Shown: positions 1 to 5,394 of the stretch, piece by piece
Layout of the letters: each line of letters starts with the position of its first letter
Position numbering within the stretch: the stretch's first letter is position 1
Source of the DNA: Rudaea sp.
GTDB lineage: Bacteria > Pseudomonadota > Gammaproteobacteria > Xanthomonadales > Rhodanobacteraceae
DNA: 5,394 bases
Assembly: GCA_025934455.1 (NCBI GenBank)
Contig: JAICYA010000164.1
Coordinates: 1 to 5,394, forward strand
Direction: 5' to 3'
Program-made: the position numbers and the translations under genes
Notes under the pieces: generated by a model
What the model saw: the letters and a program-made list of their open reading frames with translations, nothing else
What the model was told of the DNA's origin: nothing
Database searches by the model: none

Positions 1-1
1 C

Positions 2-2194
2 ATCACCGACAACCTGGTCGACGGCAAGGTCGTGCATCCGCAGAACTGCGTGCGCCACGACGGCGACGATCCCTATCTCGTCGTCGCCGCGGACAAAGGC
101 ACGGCGACGTTCTCGGACATCGCCAACGCGATTTCCGGCGAACACGGCTTCTGGCTCGGCGACGCATTCGCCTCGGGCGGTTCGGTCGGCTACGACCACA
201 AGGCGATGGGCATCACCGCCAAGGGCGGCTGGGAATCGGTCAAGCGCCATTTCCGCGCGCTGGGCCGCGATTGCCAGTCCGAGGATTTCACCTGCGTTGG
301 CATCGGCGACATGTCCGGCGACGTGTTCGGCAACGGCATGCTGCTGTCGCGGCATACGCGCCTCGTCGCCGCCTTCGATCACCGCCACATTTTCCTCGAC
401 CCCAATCCCGATGCGGCGAAGTCCTTCGCCGAACGCGAGCGCATGTTCAAGCTGCCGCGCTCATCCTGGGCCGACTACGACGCCAAGCTGATCAGCACTG
501 GTGGCGGCATCTATCCGCTCAGCGCGAAGGCGATCCCGGTGTCCGCACCGGTGCGCGAGGCGCTCGGCATCGATGCGGGGGTCGAGTCGCTGTCGCCGAA
601 CGACCTCAAGCGCGCGATCCTCAAGGCGCCGGTCGACCTGCTCTGGAACGGCGGCATCGGCACCTACGTCAAGGCCGAAAGTGAAACCAGCGCCGACGTC
701 GGCGACCGCGCCAACAACGCGATCCGGCTCAACGGCCGCGAATTGCGCTGCAAGCTGGTGGGTGAGGGTGGCAACCTCGGCTGCACCCAGCGCGGCCGCA
801 TCGAGGCCGCGCTCAATGGCGTGTTGCTTAACACCGACTTCATCGACAACTCCGCTGGTGTGGATACCTCCGACCACGAGGTCAACATCAAGATCCTGCT
901 CGGCGACGCAGTACAGCGCGGCGAATTGACCTACGACACGCGCAACGCAGAGATCGCGGCGATGACCGACGAAGTCGCGCGCCTGGTCCTGCTCGACAAT
1001 TACCGCCAGAACCAGGCGATCAGCCTGATGGAGCGCATGTCGGTGGCGCGCATCGGCGCCAAGCAGCATTTCATCCGCACGTTGGAAGCCCAGGGCCTGC
1101 TCGACCGCCAGATCGAATACCTGCCCACGGATGCCGAGTTCGCCGAGCGCAAGGCACGCGGCCTGGGCCTGACGCGACCGGAGCTGGCGATCCTGCTGTC
1201 GTACTCCAAGATCGTGCTGTTCCAGCAACTGCTCGAATCCGACGTGCCGGAAGATGCGTACCTGTCCAAGGAACTGCGCCGTTATTTCCCGACACCGCTG
1301 CAGGAAAAATACGCGCCGCACATGGAGCGCCATCGCCTCAAGCGCGAGATCATCGCCACCGCGGTGACCAATTCGATGGTCAACCGCATGGGCGCCACGT
1401 TCGTGCTGCGCATGGGCGAGGACACCGGCAAGACGCCGGCACAGGTGGCGCGCGCCTACAACATCGCGCGCGAAGTGTTCGATGCGCGCGCGCTGTGGGC
1501 GGGCATCGAGGCGCTCGATGGCAAGGTCGATGGCAACACGCAGATCGACGCGCTGCTGGTCATCTGGAATGCGCTGCGCGGTTCCACGCGCTGGGTGCTC
1601 AACCACTCCGACGCCACGCTGGACATCGCCGCCGCGGTGGATCGTTACCACCAGGGCATGCGCGACCTGCGCGGACACTTGGTCGAAGCGATCACGCCGC
1701 GCGAGAAGCAGCGCTACGACGCCGACAAGCAGCGCTGGCTGGATGCCGGTTTCCCGGACGGCCTCGCGGCCGATCTGGCCGTGCTGCCGACGCCCGGCTC
1801 GGGCCTGGACATCATCCACGTCGCGGCCGAGCACAAACTGCAGGTCGAGCGCGCCGCCGAGGTGTATTTCGCGCTTGGCGAGGCGTTGCACCTGTCCTGG
1901 CTCATGGACAGGATCGAGAGCCTGCCGGTCGAGTCGCGTTGGCACGCCCACGCGCGCGGCAGCCTGCGCGACGAGTTGTACAGCCAGCACCGCGCGCTGA
2001 CCGTGCAGGTCATCGAGCATGGCGGCAATGGCAACGGCGCGGAACTGGTCGAAACCTGGCTCAACCGCGACGACCCGGCACTGAAGTTCACCCTGGGTAT
2101 GTTCGCCGACATGCGCAGCCAACTTGTCGCCGACTATCCGATCGTATCGGTTGCCGTGCGCCGGCTCGCGCAACTGGTGCAGGCGGGTGGATAA
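2..2194 (+). CDS. gdhB: NAD-dependent glutamate dehydrogenase, ~180 kDa class, C-terminal part (5' truncated)
   Basis: Catalyses NAD+-dependent oxidative deamination of L-glutamate to 2-oxoglutarate and ammonium in the cytoplasm, a catabolic role. The frame is open from base 2, so the gene enters from the left; the GTG at 32 is an internal Val codon, not a start. About 730 residues are visible of a family usually near 1,600, which is the end of the catalytic domain plus the long helical C-terminal region. Numbering from base 2, [16 protein letters not shown] (about 20-35) is the family signature containing the active-site Asp region, [13 protein letters not shown] (about 100-112) is the Rossmann-type NAD-binding turn, WNGGIGTY is at 215-222, EGGNLG at 255-260 and [14 protein letters not shown] at 282-295. 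No frameshift or missing block is visible. It ends 7 bp before nadK, whose ribosome-binding site lies inside its last codons. Family assignment is near certain; the N-terminal half and promoter are outside the window. Confidence 0.97.
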   Translation: MTDNLVDGKVVHPQNCVRHDGDDPYLVVAADKGTATFSDIANAISGEHGFWLGDAFASGGSVGYDHKAMGITAKGGWESVKRHFRALGRDCQSEDFTCVGIGDMSGDVFGNGMLLSRHTRLVAAFDHRHIFLDPNPDAAKSFAERERMFKLPRSSWADYDAKLISTGGGIYPLSAKAIPVSAPVREALGIDAGVESLSPNDLKRAILKAPVDLLWNGGIGTYVKAESETSADVGDRANNAIRLNGRELRCKLVGEGGNLGCTQRGRIEAALNGVLLNTDFIDNSAGVDTSDHEVNIKILLGDAVQRGELTYDTRNAEIAAMTDEVARLVLLDNYRQNQAISLMERMSVARIGAKQHFIRTLEAQGLLDRQIEYLPTDAEFAERKARGLGLTRPELAILLSYSKIVLFQQLLESDVPEDAYLSKELRRYFPTPLQEKYAPHMERHRLKREIIATAVTNSMVNRMGATFVLRMGEDTGKTPAQVARAYNIAREVFDARALWAGIEALDGKVDGNTQIDALLVIWNALRGSTRWVLNHSDATLDIAAAVDRYHQGMRDLRGHLVEAITPREKQRYDADKQRWLDAGFPDGLAADLAVLPTPGSGLDIIHVAAEHKLQVERAAEVYFALGEALHLSWLMDRIESLPVESRWHAHARGSLRDELYSQHRALTVQVIEHGGNGNGAELVETWLNRDDPALKFTLGMFADMRSQLVADYPIVSVAVRRLAQLVQAGG
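2186..2191 (+). promoter_or_regulatory. Probable ribosome-binding site of nadK, inside the gdhB end
   Basis: GGTGGA, one mismatch from GGAGGA, lies 10 bases before the nadK ATG at 2202 and occupies the last two sense codons of gdhB, just before its TAA. Its position supports 2202 as the start and suggests that ribosomes finishing gdhB help initiation on nadK. Moderate confidence, because G-rich hexamers are frequent in this GC-rich DNA. Confidence 0.5.
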
Positions 2195-2201
2195 ACGGCG
2201 C

Positions 2202-2966
2202 ATGACAACCGCCATCGCCTTCGCCGCCAGCAAGACCGAGGAAGCGCAAGCCGCGCTGGCCGACCTGCGTGCGCGTTACGGCGAGTCGCCGGTGGAGCAG
2301 GCTGACGTGATCGTGGCGCTTGGCGGCGACGGCTTCATGCTGCGCACGCTGCACCGCTATCTCGCGCTGGACAAACCGGTGTTCGGCATGAAGCTCGGCA
2401 CCGTCGGCTTCCTGATGAACCAGTTCCGTCCCGAAGAATTGTGCGAGCGCCTCGCGCGCGCGCAACCGGCGCCCTTGCGGCCGCTGGTGATGGAAACCGT
2501 CGGTGAATCCGGCGCAAGCACCACCGCACTTGCGTTTAACGAAGTCTCGTTGCTGCGCCAGACCAAGCAGGCAGCGCATATCCGCGTCTATCTCAACGGC
2601 GTCGTGAAGATCGACGAGCTGATGTGCGACGGCGTGCTGCTGTGCACGTCGGCGGGTTCGACCGCCTACAACCTCTCCGCGCATGGACCGATCCTGCCGC
2701 TCGGCGCTGACGTACTGGCGATGACGCCGATCAGCCCGTTCCGGCCGCGGCGCTGGCGCGGCGCAATCCTGCGCGCCGGCACCGAAGTGAAATTCGAGAT
2801 CCTCGATCCCTACAAGCGCCCGGTCAGCGCCACCGCCGACTCGCATGAGGTGCGCGATGTGGTCGAGGTGACAATCCGCGAATCGCGCGAGAAGACCGTG
2901 ACCTTGCTGTTCGATCCGGAGCACAACCTGGAGGATCGGATACTCAATGAACAGTTCGCGTATTGA
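2202..2966 (+). CDS. nadK: NAD kinase
   Basis: Phosphorylates NAD+ at the 2'-hydroxyl of its adenosine ribose to give NADP+, the essential cytoplasmic source of NADP(H). The protein is 254 aa. ALGGDGF (39-45) holds the GGDG nucleotide-binding motif with the catalytic Asp43; FNEVSL (112-117) carries the conserved Asn-Glu pair; the glycine-rich block [20 protein letters not shown] (142-161) is the second family signature; DSHEVRDV (213-220) and [13 protein letters not shown] (235-247) close the domain. I chose the ATG at 2202 rather than in-frame codons further upstream (from 2124), because those encode a Cys/Arg-rich extension lying over gdhB with no counterpart in the family. The protein is shorter than the E. 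coli enzyme (292 aa) and resembles the compact form of Xanthomonas and alphaproteobacteria. It lies 7 bp after gdhB and overlaps the next gene by 20 bp, so co-transcription is very likely. Confidence 0.96.
   Translation: MTTAIAFAASKTEEAQAALADLRARYGESPVEQADVIVALGGDGFMLRTLHRYLALDKPVFGMKLGTVGFLMNQFRPEELCERLARAQPAPLRPLVMETVGESGASTTALAFNEVSLLRQTKQAAHIRVYLNGVVKIDELMCDGVLLCTSAGSTAYNLSAHGPILPLGADVLAMTPISPFRPRRWRGAILRAGTEVKFEILDPYKRPVSATADSHEVRDVVEVTIRESREKTVTLLFDPEHNLEDRILNEQFAY
2930..2934 (+). promoter_or_regulatory. Probable ribosome-binding site of the 5'-nucleotidase, inside nadK
   Basis: GGAGG is a perfect Shine-Dalgarno core 12 bases before the ATG at 2947. The spacing is somewhat longer than optimal. 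It lies wholly within the nadK reading frame (codons of the NLEDR segment), as expected for coupled, overlapping genes. Confidence 0.5.
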
Positions 2967-3882
2967 GGGCGATACGCCGGCCGGCGATCGCCTGATCGTC
3001 GCAATCTCCTCGCGCGCGCTGTTCGACCTGGGCGAGAGTCATGCGCTGTTCGAGAACGAGGGTCTCGAGGCCTACCGCGAATTCCAGATGTCGCGCGAGA
3101 ACGATTTGCTCGCGCCGGGAATCGCGTTTCCGCTGGTTCGCAAGCTGTTGCGCCTGAACATTGGCGCTCCGGAGCCGCGCGTGGAAGTGATCCTGCTGTC
3201 GCGCAATTCCGCCGATACCGGGTTGCGCATCTTCAATTCCATCGAGCATTACGGCCTGCAGATCGCCCGTGCCGTGTTCACCGGTGGCGCGTCCACCTCG
3301 CCCTACGTGAACTCGTTCGGCGCACAGTTGTTCCTGTCGGCCAATCCCGAGAGCGTCGCGGCGGCGCTGGCCGCCGGGATCGCCGCGGCGACAATCCTGC
3401 CGTCCAAGGCGCCGGTCGCGGCATCGGACCAGTTGCGCATCGCCTTCGACGGCGATGCGGTCATCTTCGGCGACGAATCCGAACGTGTCTCGCAGGAGCA
3501 GGGCATCGAGGCCTTCCATCGCAACGAAGTGGAAAACGCGGACAAGCCGCTGTCCGGCGGGCCGTTTCGCGGGTTTCTCGCCGCACTGCACCGCCTGCAG
3601 GCCGCGTTCCCGGCGGGGGACGACTCGCCGATCCGCACCGCACTCGTCACCGCGCGTTCGGCGCCCGCGCACAAGCGCGTGATCCTCACCTTGCGCAGTT
3701 GGGGCGTGCGCCTGGACGAAGCATTGTTCCTCGGCGGCCGCGACAAGGGTCCGTTCCTGCAAACCTTCGGTGCCGATATCTTCTTCGACGATTCGCACGC
3801 CAACGTCGAATCCGCGCGCCAGCACGTGGCAACGGGGCATGTGCCGCACGGCGTGCGCAATTCCGGCAAGATCGGCACATGA
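2947..3882 (+). CDS. Cytosolic 5'-nucleotidase, cN-I type (5'-nucleotidase family PF06189)
   Basis: Predicted Mg2+-dependent hydrolase removing the 5'-phosphate from nucleoside monophosphates; the vertebrate members (NT5C1A/B) prefer AMP. The protein is 311 aa with no signal peptide or membrane segment. Family blocks in order: [10 protein letters not shown] (19-28), [17 protein letters not shown] (83-99), FTGG (111-114), the HAD-like aspartate motif [14 protein letters not shown] (167-180), [11 protein letters not shown] (234-244) supplying the Thr/Ser motif, and GGRDKGPF (263-270) followed by FFDDS (279-283) with the metal-binding Asp pair. These blocks match human cN-I as I recall it (AFDGDAV, LVTARSA, FFDD), so the catalytic set looks complete. 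Residues 1-15 form a variable extension; the ATG is supported by GGAGG upstream. It overlaps nadK by 20 bp, and its stop overlaps the next start as ATGA. The substrate in this organism is unknown; AMP is a family-based guess, and NMN or another nicotinamide nucleotide is possible given the neighbours. Confidence 0.93.
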   Translation: MNSSRIEGDTPAGDRLIVAISSRALFDLGESHALFENEGLEAYREFQMSRENDLLAPGIAFPLVRKLLRLNIGAPEPRVEVILLSRNSADTGLRIFNSIEHYGLQIARAVFTGGASTSPYVNSFGAQLFLSANPESVAAALAAGIAAATILPSKAPVAASDQLRIAFDGDAVIFGDESERVSQEQGIEAFHRNEVENADKPLSGGPFRGFLAALHRLQAAFPAGDDSPIRTALVTARSAPAHKRVILTLRSWGVRLDEALFLGGRDKGPFLQTFGADIFFDDSHANVESARQHVATGHVPHGVRNSGKIGT

Positions 3883-4370
3883 AGATCGAAGACTTCATCG
3901 ACGTGCGCGAAACCGAAGACGCGCCAGCGGCGCTGGAGCCTTTGTTCCAGCGCAAATATCAGCGCGCGCTGCCGAAATTTCCGCATCATGTGGCCGCATA
4001 CCATCGCGACCAGGGCGGCACGGTTCCACTGTGCTACGTGCACTTCACCGATTGCGGCGACATTCTTCTGGGCGGAGGCGCCAGCGTGGACAACCGCATG
4101 CTGCGTCGAATGACGAATGACCAGCGTGCGGCGGTGCATGCGGCCGGCGGCCTGTACCATCATGTGTTGGCGTGGTCGGTGCGGCATTTCGCGCCGCGCT
4201 TTGCCGCGATCTTTGGTTATTGCGGCGACACGTTGGCCGAACGCGTGGATCGTGCCGTCGGTTTCCAGTCGACCGCGCACGAGCGCCTGCTCGTGTACTG
4301 GACGCGAGACGTCGATGCGCGTCGTCGTGGGCACATGGTCGAAAAAGCCAATGCTTTCGTGCCATTCTGA
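3879..4370 (+). CDS. Uncharacterised protein, tandem paralogue 1 (FGYCGD family; possible GNAT-like fold)
   Basis: Codes for 163 aa that I cannot assign to a named family. It starts at an ATG sharing ATGA with the nucleotidase stop, which favours translational coupling; the same frame is open further upstream (from 3699) but that part lies inside the nucleotidase. No signal peptide or membrane segment is visible, so it is probably cytosolic. Marks shared with the next gene: LFQRKY (22-27), LLGGG (63-67), AGG (89-91), RFA (107-109), FGYCGD (112-117), VD three residues further on (123-124), GF (128-129), T132, H134, LLVYW (137-141) and a C-terminal PF. The order of a short N-terminal strand and helix, two central strands, a helix after a Gly-Gly turn, then strand-helix-GF-strand recalls GNAT acyltransferases, but the classical Q/RxxGxG/A loop is not clearly present. 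The fold is a tentative inference and no function is assigned. Being a real gene is well supported by its conserved paralogue and tight spacing. Confidence 0.85.
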   Translation: MKIEDFIDVRETEDAPAALEPLFQRKYQRALPKFPHHVAAYHRDQGGTVPLCYVHFTDCGDILLGGGASVDNRMLRRMTNDQRAAVHAAGGLYHHVLAWSVRHFAPRFAAIFGYCGDTLAERVDRAVGFQSTAHERLLVYWTRDVDARRRGHMVEKANAFVPF

Positions 4371-4374
4371 GGGG
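4369..4374 (+). promoter_or_regulatory. Ribosome-binding site of paralogue 2, overlapping the stop of paralogue 1
   Basis: GAGGGG sits 6 bases before the ATG at 4381 and shares its first two bases with the TGA stop of the preceding gene. It decides the start of paralogue 2: the same frame is open upstream to 4117 but runs inside paralogue 1 without matching it. Confidence 0.7.
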
Positions 4375-4380
4375 AAAACG

Positions 4381-4884
4381 ATGCCGCTTCCCGCAAAACC
4401 CGACTTCCTGCTGATTTCCGCAATCGACGATCCGCAACCGATCGTCGGCGATTTGTTCCAGCGCAAGTTCGGCCACCCGATTCCGGACTGGAAGCACGAC
4501 ATCGTCGCCTTCGTGCGCCGCGCCGACGGACTATTGGCACCGATGTCGTACGCGAAGTTCATGCCGTTCGGCAACGTGATGCTGGTCGGCGGTTGCTGCA
4601 CGGACGGCGGCGCGTTCGCGCATCTGGACGACGCGCAAAAAACCGCGTTGACGGCGAGCGGCGGCGCGATGGCACAACTGCTGCGTTATGGCTTCGAGCG
4701 TTTTGCGGATTCCTGCGATGCGTATTTCGGCTATTGCGGCGATGCGCGCGCCTGGGAAGTCGATCTTTCCGCAGGTTTCGAGCCGACCGGGCACGACAAG
4801 TTGCTCGTGCACTGGCACAAGCCGATCAACGATCAACTCAAGCGCGGACTTGTCGCGATGGCGCAGGCGCTGGGGCCCTTCTAG
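4381..4884 (+). CDS. Uncharacterised protein, tandem paralogue 2 (FGYCGD family; possible GNAT-like fold)
   Basis: Codes for 167 aa, starting 10 bp after paralogue 1 with a good ribosome-binding site. Aligned by eye it shares roughly a third of its residues with paralogue 1 almost end to end: LFQRKF (25-30), LVGG (68-71), SGG (93-95), RFA (107-109), FGYCGD (116-121), VD (127-128), GF (132-133), T136, H138, LLVHW (141-145) and a terminal PF. Differences include CCTD (72-75) where paralogue 1 has ASVD, and a distinct N-terminus (residues 1-16) and tail before the final PF. It looks cytosolic: no leader, no membrane segment. The stretch LFQRKFGHPIPDW followed by a strand ending in ADG, then LVGG, resembles the start of divergent GNAT-type proteins, which is a fold suggestion only. 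Its TAG stop lies in a CTAG shared with the convergent deacetylase gene. Function unknown; probably acts on the same kind of substrate as its neighbour or pairs with it. Confidence 0.87.
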   Translation: MPLPAKPDFLLISAIDDPQPIVGDLFQRKFGHPIPDWKHDIVAFVRRADGLLAPMSYAKFMPFGNVMLVGGCCTDGGAFAHLDDAQKTALTASGGAMAQLLRYGFERFADSCDAYFGYCGDARAWEVDLSAGFEPTGHDKLLVHWHKPINDQLKRGLVAMAQALGPF

Positions 4885-5394
4885 CGCGTGGCCTGCTCTA
4901 GGATCGCGCGCAACTCCTGCGGCGATTTCCAGTGCCAGCCACAGATGTAGCGCGGCAGGTTCCAGCGGTCGCTGGATTCGGCAACGGGTGTCGCGCCATC
5001 GCCGAACGCGGCACGCATGCCGTGTTCGTGTTCGAGGCGCGGGAAATAATCGGTGCGCAGATAGTCGTTGACGTGGCTGTACGGATAGCAGAACATCGAC
5101 GTGCGCGCCGGTGCGATGACTGCATTGATCGCGCGTGCGGCATCGGCGATTTCGGCATCCGCACGCTTGCGGTTGTCGACCGGCAGGAAAGTGCCGCGTT
5201 CCATGCCGTCGATGCCGGGCAATGGAATCGCCGCGTGGTTGTGGTCGAAGCTGTGGTTCTCGATGGCAATGCGACCGGATTGCAATGCCGGCTTCCACCA
5301 CGCATCGCTCATCCAGCCTTTCCCGGCGAGGCAGTTGCGATCCATGTACGCGCGCGCTTCGCGTGACGCAATCACGAAGCTGGTCAGATGCAGC
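4881..5394 (-). CDS. Polysaccharide deacetylase (NodB homology domain), C-terminal part (5' truncated)
   Basis: Carbohydrate esterase family 4-like, predicted to remove N- or O-acetyl groups from a polysaccharide in a metal-dependent reaction. The frame runs off the right edge: codons upstream of the GTG at 5375 remain open and read LHLTSFV, typical of a core strand of the domain, so the true start is outside. About 170 residues are visible. The zinc-binding motif HSFDH (5255 down to 5241) fits HSxxH, preceded by IEN and followed by NH as in a common subgroup. CYPYSHVNDY occupies the place of motif 3 (RxPY in classical members), here without the Arg. WNLPRYICGWHWKSPQEL forms the C-terminal block. 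The first catalytic motif (TFDD-like) lies outside the window, so activity and any signal peptide cannot be judged. It converges on paralogue 2, overlapping it by 4 bp, and is probably unrelated in function to the plus-strand operon. Confidence 0.9.
   Translation of the reverse strand, partial: LHLTSFVIASREARAYMDRNCLAGKGWMSDAWWKPALQSGRIAIENHSFDHNHAAIPLPGIDGMERGTFLPVDNRKRADAEIADAARAINAVIAPARTSMFCYPYSHVNDYLRTDYFPRLEHEHGMRAAFGDGATPVAESSDRWNLPRYICGWHWKSPQELRAILEQATR

Noticed and set aside
32..34. GTG at 32 as the start of a complete gene
   Set aside because: The frame remains open to the left edge and the upstream codons ([10 protein letters not shown]) continue the glutamate dehydrogenase sequence.
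2124..2201. Upstream in-frame extension of nadK
   Set aside because: The 26 extra residues overlap gdhB, are absent from the compact NAD kinase family, and a better-placed ATG with a ribosome-binding site is at 2202.
461..2233. Long open frame of 590 codons on the minus strand opposite gdhB
   Set aside because: It lies antisense to a certain gene in GC-rich DNA, where the opposite frame stays open by codon bias. Its Arg/Ala/Val/Asp-rich translation shows no recognisable domain.
2088..2924. Minus-strand open frame of 278 codons opposite nadK
   Set aside because: Shadow of the well-supported nadK frame; no domain or plausible start context.
3303..4601. Minus-strand open frame of 432 codons across the nucleotidase and both paralogues
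   Set aside because: It crosses three plus-strand genes with tight junctions and ribosome-binding sites, and its translation is low-complexity and matches nothing known to me.
4867..4887. Inverted repeat GCGCT/AGCGC around the convergent stops as a terminator
   Set aside because: The stem is only 5 bp with an 11-base loop and no following T-tract on either strand; such repeats are frequent by chance in this DNA.
5373..5375. Minus-strand GTG as the start of the deacetylase
   Set aside because: The frame is open to the right edge and encodes core domain sequence; starting here would delete the first catalytic motif.

Overview
The window is a gene-dense, high-GC stretch, almost certainly from a gammaproteobacterium of the Xanthomonadales/Lysobacterales (Xanthomonas, Lysobacter or Rhodanobacter relatives). 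The evidence is the short NAD kinase, which matches the Xanthomonas form closely as I remember it, lying directly downstream of a large NAD-dependent glutamate dehydrogenase. The assignment is by recognition, not by a database search. Essentially every base is coding: the only non-coding DNA between genes is 7 bp and 10 bp.

Layout. Plus strand, left to right: (1) the C-terminal 730 residues of the ~180 kDa class NAD-glutamate dehydrogenase (GdhB), cut by the left edge; (2) nadK, NAD kinase, after a 7-bp gap; (3) a cytosolic 5'-nucleotidase of the cN-I family, overlapping nadK by 20 bp; (4) and (5) two small tandem paralogues (163 and 167 aa) of a family I cannot name, sharing LFQRK near the N-terminus and FGYCGD near the C-terminus. 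The first of the pair overlaps the nucleotidase by an ATGA junction and the second starts 10 bp after the first. Minus strand, entering from the right edge: (6) the C-terminal part of a polysaccharide deacetylase (NodB-type), convergent with the plus-strand genes. The two convergent genes share the palindrome CTAG as their stop codons.

How the genes may work together. The five plus-strand genes are packed as one transcription unit with likely translational coupling. Three have known family functions tied to nicotinamide or purine nucleotides: glutamate dehydrogenase uses NAD+ to deaminate glutamate to 2-oxoglutarate, NAD kinase converts NAD+ to NADP+, and the nucleotidase dephosphorylates nucleoside monophosphates. 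The operon therefore has a plausible NAD(P)/nucleotide theme (inference). The two paralogues are the least explained part; their predicted secondary-structure order resembles a divergent GNAT acyltransferase, but this is tentative. No mobile element, CRISPR array, RNA gene or convincing rho-independent terminator was seen.
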